Shown piece by piece: positions 1 to 6,059 of a stretch of DNA of 7,303 bases. The DNA is from Candidatus Aminicenantota bacterium (GTDB taxonomy: Bacteria > Acidobacteriota > Aminicenantia > Aminicenantales > UBA8522). Positions within the stretch are counted from its first letter, which is position 1. Each line of letters opens with the position of its first letter. The translations under genes were made by a program, and so were the position numbers. The stretch spans positions 1 to 7,303 of the forward strand of contig JAFGRZ010000129.1 of assembly GCA_016934895.1 (NCBI GenBank), in the 5' to 3' direction. The notes under the pieces are model-generated. The model did not search any database. It was not told where the DNA came from and saw only the letters and a list, made by a program, of their open reading frames with translations.

Positions 1-35
1 ACAGCCACCCGCTCTGCCAATTGAGCTACCGAGGA
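1..35 (-). tRNA. tRNA-Asn (probable), 5' half only, cut by the window edge
   Basis: On the minus strand the bases from 35 down to 1 fold as the first 35 positions of a tRNA: acceptor strand TCCTCGG, then TA at positions 8-9, D-stem GCTC/GAGC around the 8-nt loop AATTGGCA, base 26 G, anticodon 5' stem GGTGG, then CTGT covering positions 32-35. The first two anticodon bases are therefore GT and the third lies outside the window, which leaves Asn, Asp, Tyr or His. An acceptor starting TCCTC fits bacterial tRNA-Asn, while Asp, Tyr and His tRNAs normally begin with G. The 3' half is missing only because the window ends. Identity as a tRNA is near certain; Asn is likely. Confidence 0.88.
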
Positions 36-47
36 GCAGGCAGTAGT

Positions 48-76
48 AATCTAGCATGACCGAAGGTGAATATCAA
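48..76 (-). promoter_or_regulatory. Probable sigma-70 promoter of the tRNA gene
   Basis: On the minus strand a -35-like TTGATA (71-76, 5 of 6 matches to TTGACA) is followed by exactly 17 bp and a -10-like TAGATT (48-53, 4 of 6 matches). Transcription would start near base 41, giving a leader of a few bases before the tRNA 5' end at base 35. The position just downstream of a possible terminator and just upstream of a stable RNA gene supports the call. No start site is known, and the -10 match is moderate. Confidence 0.5.
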
Positions 77-111
77 TAACCCGAGGAAATGAAGGGTCCG
101 CCCCTCGTGGG

Positions 112-161
112 AAAAATGGGGACACGATAATGATTTCAGAAAATCGGTTCATGTCCCCATT
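112..161 (-). terminator. Imperfect palindrome after the chaperone operon: possible terminator or REP-like element
   Basis: A perfect 10-bp inverted repeat, AATGGGGACA (115-124) and TGTCCCCATT (152-161), flanks an inner hairpin GATTT-CAGA-AAATC (132-145), so the whole element is nearly symmetric about base 138. Read on the minus strand, the stem follows the last gene of the operon by about 17 bases. It runs into a short T-tract (bases 116-112, partly inside the stem), as expected of a Rho-independent terminator. The 27-base interior is long for a classical terminator. The TGGGGACA/TGTCCCCA ends recall dispersed REP-type palindromes seen in several environmental bacterial lineages, which is recollection and not something shown here. 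Either reading, or both, may hold. Confidence 0.45.
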
Positions 162-178
162 ATAAGACGATCCGGCCG

Positions 179-922
179 TCAGAACCTGTAGCCGGCCTGC
201 TTGGCGATCTTTCGGTAGTCGTCCCCCCAGAGCTCGACGATCTTGCACATTTCGTAAAGCCGCGACCGCAGCCGCACTCCGATCCGGTCGACGAGCGAAT
301 CGCCGCCCTTCTTGTAGAAGGCGTCCCGGCCGTCGGTCTCTTCTTCGGTGTCCAGGTAGTTCGAAGTGAAGAGGGTCAGCTTCTTCTGGTTGTAGCGATG
401 GTTGATGATGTAAAAAACCGTCTCCTCCACCCAGGCCGTGGTCCGCTTGGCCCCCAGCTCATCAAGCACCAGGACCCCGGCCTCAAAAACGGGGCCGAGG
501 ATCTCGGCCTCGCTCAGGTTGGAATCCGGGGTGAAGGAGCTCTGGATGTCGCGAATCAGCTCCCGGAAATCGTAAAAGGCGCAGGGCACGTTTTTCTTAC
601 CGATGAGCTCCCGGATGATCGCCACGGCCAGGTGTGTTTTCCCCACGCCGCACGGACCGATGAACAACAGCCCGACCTCCTGGGCCGGGTAGTTCTTGAC
701 GAACTGGCGGGAGATCTTGAGGGCGTCCTTGTGGGAATCGTTGTGGACTTCGAAGTTGGCCAGCGAGCAATTCTGGTACCGCCGCGGTATCCGGGACTTG
801 TCCCAGAGCGTCTGGTTTTGGCGCTCATGGTAACAATCGCAGCGCCGGGCGACGGACTTCTTGCCGGCCTCCACGAGCACCCAGCCCGTTCCTTCGCACT
901 TGGGACAAACCTTTTCGGCCAT
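179..922 (-). CDS. DnaC/DnaI-like AAA+ ATPase, putative replicative helicase loader
   Basis: This 247-aa protein belongs to the DnaC/DnaI/IstB AAA+ group, whose cellular members use ATP to load the DnaB-type hexameric helicase onto DNA. The N-terminus carries four cysteines (C6, C9, C28, C30) arranged like a zinc-binding module, as in DnaI-like loaders. Walker A is GPCGVGKT (89-96), Walker B is VLVLDE (150-155), a sensor-1-like TSN lies at 186-188, and arginine-rich RIGVRLRSRL (213-222) fits the arginine-finger region of loaders. The ATG overlaps the upstream sigma-factor stop by one base (TGATG), which implies translational coupling, and a GAGGG lies 11 bases upstream. The related IstB transposition helper is disfavoured because no IstA-like transposase or insertion-sequence ends are seen. 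Family assignment is firm; the loader role is inferred. Confidence 0.87.
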   Translation of the reverse strand: MAEKVCPKCEGTGWVLVEAGKKSVARRCDCYHERQNQTLWDKSRIPRRYQNCSLANFEVHNDSHKDALKISRQFVKNYPAQEVGLLFIGPCGVGKTHLAVAIIRELIGKKNVPCAFYDFRELIRDIQSSFTPDSNLSEAEILGPVFEAGVLVLDELGAKRTTAWVEETVFYIINHRYNQKKLTLFTSNYLDTEEETDGRDAFYKKGGDSLVDRIGVRLRSRLYEMCKIVELWGDDYRKIAKQAGYRF

Positions 923-1764
923 CAGTTGAGATACCCTCGCAATTGCTGGACCTGATGCGACCGGGAGAGCTTTCGCATCGCCTTTTGTTCGATCTGCCGA
1001 ACCCGTTCCCGGGTCAGGCTCAGCCGGTCACCGATCTCCTGGAGAGTCTGCGGCCGATCATCGTCCAGCCCGAATCTTAATTTTAGCACAGTCGCTTCCT
1101 TTTCATCCAGCTCCTGGAGAATGTCCCGCATCTGCTGCTCGATGGAGGATTTGACGATTTGGTATTCGACCGGCGGTGTTTTTCGGTCCTCGATTTGTCC
1201 TTCCACCTCAAGATTGCTGTCGGACAACCGGTCGCTCAGATGGACGTCCCTCTCGGCCAGAACCAGCAGGTCCTCGACATCCTCCTGGCTGATGCCCATG
1301 CCGGCGGCGATCTCTTCCCGCGTCGGCTCCCGCCCGTACTCCGTCTTGAGCTCGGCGATCTTTTTTTTCATCAACGAGATCTGATCGGAGAGTTTCTGAG
1401 GAAGGTTATAAACGCGGGAGGATTGGGTCAGGGCATGGATGACGGCCTGCCGGATCCACCAGACCGCATAGGATATGAACCGGACGTTGCGGCCGGGATC
1501 GAACCGTTTGGCCGCCTCGATCAAACCGAGGTTGCCTTCGTTGATAAGGTCGAGCATTCCCAACCCCATGCCCCGGTATTTCTTGACATAGGAAACGACA
1601 AACCTCAGATTCGCTTCGACCAGACTGCGCAGGGCCTCTTTCTCGCCTTGCTGAGCCCGCCGCCCGAGATCCTTCTCTTCCTCCTCTGAATGGACCGGGA
1701 ACTTGGCAATCTGGCCGAGATAGAGCTTGAGGTTGCGGGAATCGAGAAAGTCATCGTAGCTCAT
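922..1764 (-). CDS. RNA polymerase sigma factor, sigma-70 (RpoD/RpoS-like) group 2
   Basis: A 280-aa sigma-70 family factor that directs RNA polymerase to promoters. Region 1.2 spans roughly residues 10-40. Region 2 (about 45-115) includes LVEANLRFVVSYVKKY, DLINEGNLGLIEAAKRFD and the -10 reading segment FISYAVWWIRQAV. Region 3 spans about 125-200, and region 4 (about 215-275) ends with the helix-turn-helix TLQEIGDRLSLTRERVRQIE. The start lies within a few residues of region 1.2, so the autoinhibitory region 1.1 of primary sigma factors is absent, and no QRKLFFNLR-type RpoH box is seen. This fits a group 2 alternative sigma such as RpoS. It begins 12 bases after hspR with GGAG just upstream, and its stop overlaps the next start by one base. 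Placement in a chaperone operon suggests stress-linked expression, which is inference. Confidence 0.92.
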   Translation of the reverse strand: MSYDDFLDSRNLKLYLGQIAKFPVHSEEEEKDLGRRAQQGEKEALRSLVEANLRFVVSYVKKYRGMGLGMLDLINEGNLGLIEAAKRFDPGRNVRFISYAVWWIRQAVIHALTQSSRVYNLPQKLSDQISLMKKKIAELKTEYGREPTREEIAAGMGISQEDVEDLLVLAERDVHLSDRLSDSNLEVEGQIEDRKTPPVEYQIVKSSIEQQMRDILQELDEKEATVLKLRFGLDDDRPQTLQEIGDRLSLTRERVRQIEQKAMRKLSRSHQVQQLRGYLN

Positions 1765-1776
1765 GATCTCCGGCGT

Positions 1777-2187
1777 CTAGTCGAGCGTATCTTCCAGTTT
1801 CACGAGATGCGTCTGGCTCACCCGGACCAGGCTCCGGCGCCTCTTTTCAAAGGCGTCCTCGTTGCCCTGAAAGAATTCCCTCTTGATGTACTCCAAGAGT
1901 TCGTTCACCTCGGCTTCCATCCGCTGCATCCTCTGGCGCATGTTGATGATGACTTCGACCCCGGCCAGGTTGACCCCGAGATCGCGGATTAAATTGAGGA
2001 TGAGCTCAAGCTGTTTGAGATCCTCATCGGTGTAGAGCCGGGTATTCCCCCGGCTGCGCGAGGGCTTGAGCAATCCTTCCCTTTCGTACAGCCGCAGTGT
2101 TTGAGGATGAAGGTTGAACATCTGGGAGACGCGGCTGATATGGTAATAGCTCTGGGTCTCTTTCTTCCTCTTCTGGCGTCCTCTCAT
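1777..2187 (-). CDS. hspR: HspR, MerR-family heat-shock repressor
   Basis: A 136-aa MerR-type regulator. The winged helix-turn-helix covers about residues 15-80: YYHISRVSQMFNLHPQTLRL, then YEREGLLKPSRSRGNTRLY, a motif typical of HspR. A coiled-coil-like segment follows (about 80-105), then a basic C-terminal tail. There are no cysteines of the kind that sense metals in other MerR proteins. In Streptomyces, HspR binds HAIR operators upstream of the dnaK operon, with DnaK as corepressor. Here a HAIR-like site lies at the dnaK promoter, supporting the same feedback loop. The start is chosen because it sits one base after the dnaJ stop (TGAGATG) with GAGGA 9 bases upstream (2197-2201). Confidence is high given both sequence and context. 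Confidence 0.93.
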   Translation of the reverse strand: MRGRQKRKKETQSYYHISRVSQMFNLHPQTLRLYEREGLLKPSRSRGNTRLYTDEDLKQLELILNLIRDLGVNLAGVEVIINMRQRMQRMEAEVNELLEYIKREFFQGNEDAFEKRRRSLVRVSQTHLVKLEDTLD

Positions 2188-2188
2188 C

Positions 2189-3295
2189 TCAATGAATCCT
2201 CAATTTTTCTCTCGGATTCTCTTTGTAAAGCCTGGCCAGTTCCTCCATCAGGCCTTTGACTTTCCGGTCTTGCGCAGGCGGCGGGACGATGGTCACCTCG
2301 ACGAGCTCATCCCCCCGCGTCCGCCCTCCCGGGACCGGAGCGCCCATTTGCTTGAGACGGAGCTTCTGGCCGGATTTCGTTCCCGGGGGGATCTTGATCG
2401 TCGCCTTGCCGTCAAGCGTCGGGACTTCGATCTGTGCGCCCAGCGTCGCCTCCGGCACCGTGATCGGCACTTTCAGCAGGATATGGGAACCTTCCCGTCG
2501 AAAAAGCGCATGGGGGGCCACCTCGATGGAGATGAAGAGGTCGCCGGCCGGGCCCCCGTTCGGGCCGGCATTTCCCTTTCCGGGAACGCGGACGCGGGAT
2601 CCATTATCCACTCCGGCCGGGATATTGACGGTGATCAGCTCGGTCTTCTGACCCAGCCCCCGTCCGCGGCAGTCACGGCATTCCTCCCCGCGGCCGACGC
2701 CCGTCCCTTGGCAGGCCGGGCAGGTTGTGGCAAATTTCATCGACCCGCGCTGCAGGTGGGTCCGGCCGCTTCCTCCGCAGACCGGGCACCGGCCCGGCCC
2801 GGACGCATGAACATGGCCGCTCCCTTGACAGGCGGGGCAGCGAACCAGCCGGCTCAACTGGATTCGCGTCCGCAAGCCGTTGACCGCCTCCTCGAAACCG
2901 ATCTTCATGCTGTAGTGAAGATCCTCGCCTCGCTCCGGCCCGGCCGCGGGCGCCCGCCCCCCCCGGCCGAAGAGGTTCTCAAAGAAATCCGCGAAACTGG
3001 ATGTGCCGTAGTCCGAAAAGTCGAAACCTTCGAAACTCGATCCGGAAGCTCTCCGTCCCGTTCCCGGAGGCGGCTGATCGCCGACGAACCCGAACTGGTC
3101 GTACTGACTCTTTTTCTTCGGGTCGATGAGAACGGAATAGGCCTCCTGGATCTCCTTGAACTTGGCTTCAGCCGCTTTATCGCCGGGATTCAGGTCGGGA
3201 TGAAATTTCCGGGCCAGTTTCCGGTAGGCCTTTTTGATCTCGGCGGCCGAGGCATTCCGGCCGATGCCGAGGGTCCGGTAATAATCTTTCTCCAT
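2189..3295 (-). CDS. dnaJ: DnaJ (Hsp40) co-chaperone
   Basis: A 368-aa type I J-protein that delivers unfolded clients to DnaK and stimulates its ATPase. The J-domain occupies about residues 1-70 with HPD at 32-34. A Gly/Phe-rich linker spans about 70-120 (FEGFDF, FADFFENLFGRGG). Four CxxCxGxG zinc motifs follow: CPACQGSG (153-160), CPVCGGSG (170-177), CPACQGTG (192-199) and CRDCRGRG (206-213). Two C-terminal substrate-binding beta domains complete it (about 215-340). Length is typical of the family, and all zinc ligands are present. The gene follows dnaK by 52 bases. The ribosome binding site is poor in spacing: GGAG ends one base before the ATG and GGGA lies 6 bases away, so expression may partly rely on coupling to dnaK translation. 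Confidence 0.97.
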   Translation of the reverse strand: MEKDYYRTLGIGRNASAAEIKKAYRKLARKFHPDLNPGDKAAEAKFKEIQEAYSVLIDPKKKSQYDQFGFVGDQPPPGTGRRASGSSFEGFDFSDYGTSSFADFFENLFGRGGRAPAAGPERGEDLHYSMKIGFEEAVNGLRTRIQLSRLVRCPACQGSGHVHASGPGRCPVCGGSGRTHLQRGSMKFATTCPACQGTGVGRGEECRDCRGRGLGQKTELITVNIPAGVDNGSRVRVPGKGNAGPNGGPAGDLFISIEVAPHALFRREGSHILLKVPITVPEATLGAQIEVPTLDGKATIKIPPGTKSGQKLRLKQMGAPVPGGRTRGDELVEVTIVPPPAQDRKVKGLMEELARLYKENPREKLRIH

Positions 3296-3307
3296 GCTCC
3301 ATCCCGC

Positions 3308-3323
3308 CGGCGCTCCTGCGCCG
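3308..3323 (-). other. Small GC-rich hairpin in the dnaK-dnaJ spacer
   Basis: A perfect 6-bp stem CGGCGC/GCGCCG encloses a 4-base loop that reads AGGA on the mRNA. It sits 13 bases upstream of the dnaJ start and 25 bases after the dnaK stop. No T-tract follows, so it is not an intrinsic terminator. It could protect or process the transcript between dnaK and dnaJ, or tune dnaJ translation. A chance hairpin in GC-rich DNA cannot be excluded. Confidence 0.35.
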
Positions 3324-3347
3324 AAGAAGCGACTCGACGACTAGAGT

Positions 3348-5276
3348 TTAGCTCTTTTTATCTTCGTCGACAACTTCGGCGTCGATGACCTCTTCCTCCC
3401 CGCTTCCGGCCGCAGAGGATCCGGCGTCTCCTCCGGGAGGCTGCGGTTCCTGCTGGGCCGACGCCTGCTGCTGTGCCCCCGCCTGCTGATAGAGCATCTC
3501 GGTCAGCTTGTGCGAAGCCCGCGAGAGGGATTCCATGGCGCTCTTGATCTGTTCGAGGTCGTCATTTTCCATGGCCCGCTTGGTGTTCTCGATTTCGGAG
3601 CGAATCCCGTCGGCCTCGGCCTCAGGAATGCGATCTTTGTTCTCGCGCAGCAGCTTTTCGAGGCTATAGACAAGCTGGTCGGCCTGGTTTTTGGCCTCGA
3701 CGACCTCCCGCCGTTTCTTGTCCTCATCGGAGTGGACATCGGCGTCTTTGACCATCCGGTCGATCTCTTTCTCATCAAGGCCGCTGTGGCCGGTGATGGT
3801 GATGGCCTGCTGTTTGCCCGTGCCCTGGTCCTTGGCGGAAACATGGAGGATGCCGTTGGCGTCGATATCGAAGATGACTTCGACCTTGGGAACGCCGCGG
3901 GGGGCCGGCGGAATGCCGTCCAGATGGAAACGGCCCAGCGTGCGGTTATGCGAGGCCATTTCCCGTTCTCCCTGGAGGACATGGATTTCGACGCTGGGCT
4001 GGTTGTCCGATGCGGTCGAAAAGATCTCGGCCTTCTTTGTCGGGATCGTCGTATTCCGGGGGATCATCTTGGTGAAGACGCCGCCCAGGGTTTCGATCCC
4101 AAGGGTCAGCGGCGTGACATCGAGGAGAAGGACATCCTTGACGTCGCCGGACAGGACGGCCCCCTGGACGGCCGCGCCGATGGCCACGACTTCGTCCGGA
4201 TTGACGCCCTTGTGCGGTTCGCGGCCGAAAAAGCCCTTGACCAGTTCCTGGACTCGGGGCATCCGGGTCTGCCCGCCGACGAGGATGACTTCATCGATAT
4301 CCTCCGCTTTCATGTTGGCATCCGCCAAGGCCTGCTTGCAGGGTCCGACCGAACGTTGGACGATATCCTCGACGAGTTGCTCGAGCTTGGAGCGGGAGAG
4401 CTTCATCAGCAGGTGTTTAGGACCGGACTGATCGGCGGTTATGAAGGGAAGATTGATCTCCGTCTCCATCGTGGTCGAAAGCTCCATCTTGGCTTTCTCG
4501 GCGGCCTCCTTGAGCCTCTGGAGGGCCATCTTGTCCTTGCTCAGGTCGATTCCCGCCTCTTTCTTGAACTCCGTCACGATCCAGTCCTGGATACGTTGGT
4601 CGATGTCATCTCCGCCCAGGTGGGTATCCCCGTTGGTGGATTTGACCTCGACCACCCCCTCCCCCACTTCGAGGATGGAGATATCGAAGGTCCCTCCGCC
4701 AAAATCAAAAACGGCAATCGTCTGGTCCTTTTTCTTGTCCAATCCGTAAGCCAAGGCGGCTGCGGTCGGCTCGTTGATGATGCGGACGACGTCCAGACCG
4801 GCGATCTTGCCGGCGTCCTTGGTCGCCTTGCGCTGGCTGTCGTTGAAATAGGCCGGAACGGTAATGACCGCCTTCTCGACTTTCTCTCCCAGGTAATCCT
4901 CGGCCGCCTTGCGCAGCTTCTGAAGGATCATGGCCGAGATTTCGGGCGGCGCGTACTGCTTGCCCAGGGCTTCAACCCGGACATCGCCGTTCGGCTCCTT
5001 GGTGACTTTAAAGGGCACCTGCTTGATCTCCTGCGAAACCTCGCTGAAGCGCCTCCCCATGAACCTCTTTATCGAATAGATCGTGTTTTCAGGGTTGGTG
5101 ACTCTTTGCCTCTTGGCGACCTGCCCGACCAGTCGTTCTCCTTTGGTCGTGAAGCCGATAACAGAAGGGGTGGTCCGTCCGCCCTCTTCGTTGGGGATGA
5201 CCGTCACCTTATCGCCCTCCATGATCGCCACGGCAGAATTCGTCGTTCCTAGGTCGATTCCAATGATTTTTGCCAT
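3348..5276 (-). CDS. dnaK: DnaK (Hsp70) molecular chaperone
   Basis: A full-length 642-aa Hsp70 that binds exposed hydrophobic segments of client proteins in cycles of ATP binding and hydrolysis, in the cytoplasm. The actin-like ATPase domain carries GIDLGTTNSAV (6-16), the segment VITVPAYFNDSQRKATKDAG (137-156), IINEPTAAALAYG (166-178), DFGGGTFD (191-198) and ILVGGQTRMP (331-340). The linker DVLLLDVTPLTLG is at 381-393. The substrate-binding domain and helical lid follow. A Gln/Pro/Gly-rich tail (about 597-626) leads to acidic EEEVIDAEVVDEDKKS, as in many bacterial DnaKs. The ATG has AGGAGG at 5-base spacing. As first gene of its operon it follows a strong promoter with an HspR-type operator, and DnaK itself is the known HspR corepressor in Streptomyces. 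No grpE follows it. Confidence 0.99.
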   Translation of the reverse strand: MAKIIGIDLGTTNSAVAIMEGDKVTVIPNEEGGRTTPSVIGFTTKGERLVGQVAKRQRVTNPENTIYSIKRFMGRRFSEVSQEIKQVPFKVTKEPNGDVRVEALGKQYAPPEISAMILQKLRKAAEDYLGEKVEKAVITVPAYFNDSQRKATKDAGKIAGLDVVRIINEPTAAALAYGLDKKKDQTIAVFDFGGGTFDISILEVGEGVVEVKSTNGDTHLGGDDIDQRIQDWIVTEFKKEAGIDLSKDKMALQRLKEAAEKAKMELSTTMETEINLPFITADQSGPKHLLMKLSRSKLEQLVEDIVQRSVGPCKQALADANMKAEDIDEVILVGGQTRMPRVQELVKGFFGREPHKGVNPDEVVAIGAAVQGAVLSGDVKDVLLLDVTPLTLGIETLGGVFTKMIPRNTTIPTKKAEIFSTASDNQPSVEIHVLQGEREMASHNRTLGRFHLDGIPPAPRGVPKVEVIFDIDANGILHVSAKDQGTGKQQAITITGHSGLDEKEIDRMVKDADVHSDEDKKRREVVEAKNQADQLVYSLEKLLRENKDRIPEAEADGIRSEIENTKRAMENDDLEQIKSAMESLSRASHKLTEMLYQQAGAQQQASAQQEPQPPGGDAGSSAAGSGEEEVIDAEVVDEDKKS

Positions 5277-5281
5277 GTGTT

Positions 5282-5287
5282 CCTCCT
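5282..5287 (-). promoter_or_regulatory. Strong ribosome binding site of dnaK
   Basis: AGGAGG on the minus strand with a 5-base spacer (AACAC) to the dnaK ATG. It is the best Shine-Dalgarno match I noticed in the window, it fixes the dnaK start, and it fits high expression. Confidence 0.85.
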
Positions 5288-5303
5288 GGTTGAATTCTTC
5301 TAA

Positions 5304-5332
5304 AGTATAATATTTGAGCGTGAAATTGTCAA
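5304..5332 (-). promoter_or_regulatory. Housekeeping-type promoter of the dnaK operon
   Basis: On the minus strand a perfect -35 box TTGACA (5327-5332) is followed by exactly 17 bp and a -10 box TATACT (5304-5309, 5 of 6 matches to TATAAT). Transcription should begin near base 5297, giving a leader of about 20 bases that carries the AGGAGG site. The sequence upstream (about 5334-5360) is strongly AT-rich and could act as an UP element. Such a near-consensus promoter needs a repressor to be stress-inducible, in keeping with the overlapping HspR-type operator. Confidence 0.85.
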
Positions 5333-5333
5333 G
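5313..5333 (-). promoter_or_regulatory. HAIR-like HspR operator overlapping the dnaK promoter
   Basis: The minus strand reads CTTGACA-N7-GCTCAAA. The HspR-associated inverted repeat known from Streptomyces is CTTGAGT-N7-ACTCAAG. Spacing is identical and 10 of the 14 half-site positions match (CTTGA on the left, CTCAA on the right). The dyad extends outward by three more complementary base pairs (5310-5312 with 5334-5336). The site covers the whole -35 box and most of the spacer, so a bound repressor would block RNA polymerase. An hspR gene lies in the same operon, which makes autoregulation the natural reading. No CIRCE element (the HrcA operator) was seen. Confidence 0.75.
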
Positions 5334-5391
5334 TATATTTTATATAGATATTCTTCTTTTCAATCGGTCAGGCTGTGGTCAAGGCCTCCGG

Positions 5392-6045
5392 TTAAAGAGG
5401 ATATATCAATCCCTTAATCCCATCCGGCAACGCCCAGTAAAGGGACTGAGCGTCCTCTTTATGGGAAAGAACGATCTGAAGAGCCGCAAAGGGCTTCTGC
5501 CTCAGCTCGGAGGAAAGGTTCGTCATAGGAGCCCAGACGTACCAAGCGAAAAAATGACCGATGTTTCCCAGGCGCGGGAAAAATCCATCGGCCTTCGCGC
5601 GGACATATATCCGCATCCCTTCGCCCAGATACAGAGTGAACCGGGCCGGCATGTCCTTGAGTTCCAGAGCATCCAGCTCGAACGCCGCGGCCTCCTCCTC
5701 ATTATCGGGCGGCTTTATCCTTGTTCTCCGGGGTGGAAAGAGCGTGCTTTTTTTCTGGAGCGTAACGGACTCCAGCGGCGGGGCATCCCCCCATGAATTG
5801 TGCTTTTCGATCTTCCATTCCTGGAGAGTCAGGCCCCGCGACTTCAGGATTATCATGCCGGTCTCGAGATAGATAACAAAATAGAGAGAAGGAGACCCGG
5901 CCAGTTGAAGCTCCTCCTTGGCCAAACGGTTCTGGATCAGAAGGTTTTTTTCCTGGGCGAGACCGCCGTGGAAAAGACCGCAGGCGATGATACAAATCAG
6001 CGCCCGACCCAGGCGGCGCTGTCCCGCCCTTCTCGATTCCGTCAC
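5392..6045 (-). CDS. Exported or lipoprotein-type protein of unknown function
   Basis: I do not recognise this family. From the GTG at 6045 it is 217 aa. Arginine-rich residues precede a short hydrophobic stretch (ALICIIACGLF, 15-25). IIAC at 19-22 fits a lipobox with the cysteine as lipid site, while GLA at 28-30 would suit signal peptidase I. The mature part has beta-rich stretches (SLYFVIYLETGMIILKSRGL, RFTLYLGEGMRIYVRA) and an acidic linker DNEEEAAAFELDALELKD (about 114-131). The start is uncertain: a TTG at 6063 overlaps the stop of the upstream transpeptidase (TTGA) with GAGGA about 10 bases before it, whereas an in-frame ATG at 6138 would overlap that gene by 79 bases and is less likely. 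Context suggests an envelope role alongside the transpeptidases, which is inference. Confidence 0.8.
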   Translation of the reverse strand: MTESRRAGQRRLGRALICIIACGLFHGGLAQEKNLLIQNRLAKEELQLAGSPSLYFVIYLETGMIILKSRGLTLQEWKIEKHNSWGDAPPLESVTLQKKSTLFPPRRTRIKPPDNEEEAAAFELDALELKDMPARFTLYLGEGMRIYVRAKADGFFPRLGNIGHFFAWYVWAPMTNLSSELRQKPFAALQIVLSHKEDAQSLYWALPDGIKGLIYPL

Positions 6046-6059
6046 GGTTTCCGCCCTGT

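Noticed and set aside
82..107. CGAGG/CCTCG inverted repeat as a second terminator stem
   Set aside because: Only 5 bp with a 16-base loop and no T-tract.
179..922. IstB helper of an IS21-like element
   Set aside because: The Walker motifs are shared with IstB, but there is no IstA-like transposase or terminal repeats, and the N-terminal cysteine module and operon coupling fit a cellular loader better.
398..955. 185-codon plus-strand frame opposite the DnaC-like gene
   Set aside because: It is antisense to a gene with clear Walker A and B motifs and has no domain of its own.
2192..3388. 398-codon open frame on the plus strand opposite dnaJ
   Set aside because: It mirrors dnaJ and contains no recognisable domain; consistent with a codon-bias shadow.
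3510..5252. 580-codon open frame on the plus strand opposite dnaK
   Set aside because: Long antisense frames opposite dnaK are a known artefact of its GC-rich codon use and once led to mistaken gene claims. The translation shows no family motif, and dnaK itself is unmistakable.
5364..5390. Possible terminator between the envelope operon and dnaK (AGGC/GCCT stem with outer CGG/CCG)
   Set aside because: The stem is only 4 bp with a 10-base loop and an asymmetric bulge, and no T-tract follows on the minus strand. No convincing terminator is visible, so some read-through into dnaK is possible.
5277..5391. CIRCE element (HrcA operator)
   Set aside because: No CTAGCACTC-N9-GAGTGCTAA-like sequence is present; the dyad found has HAIR spacing instead.
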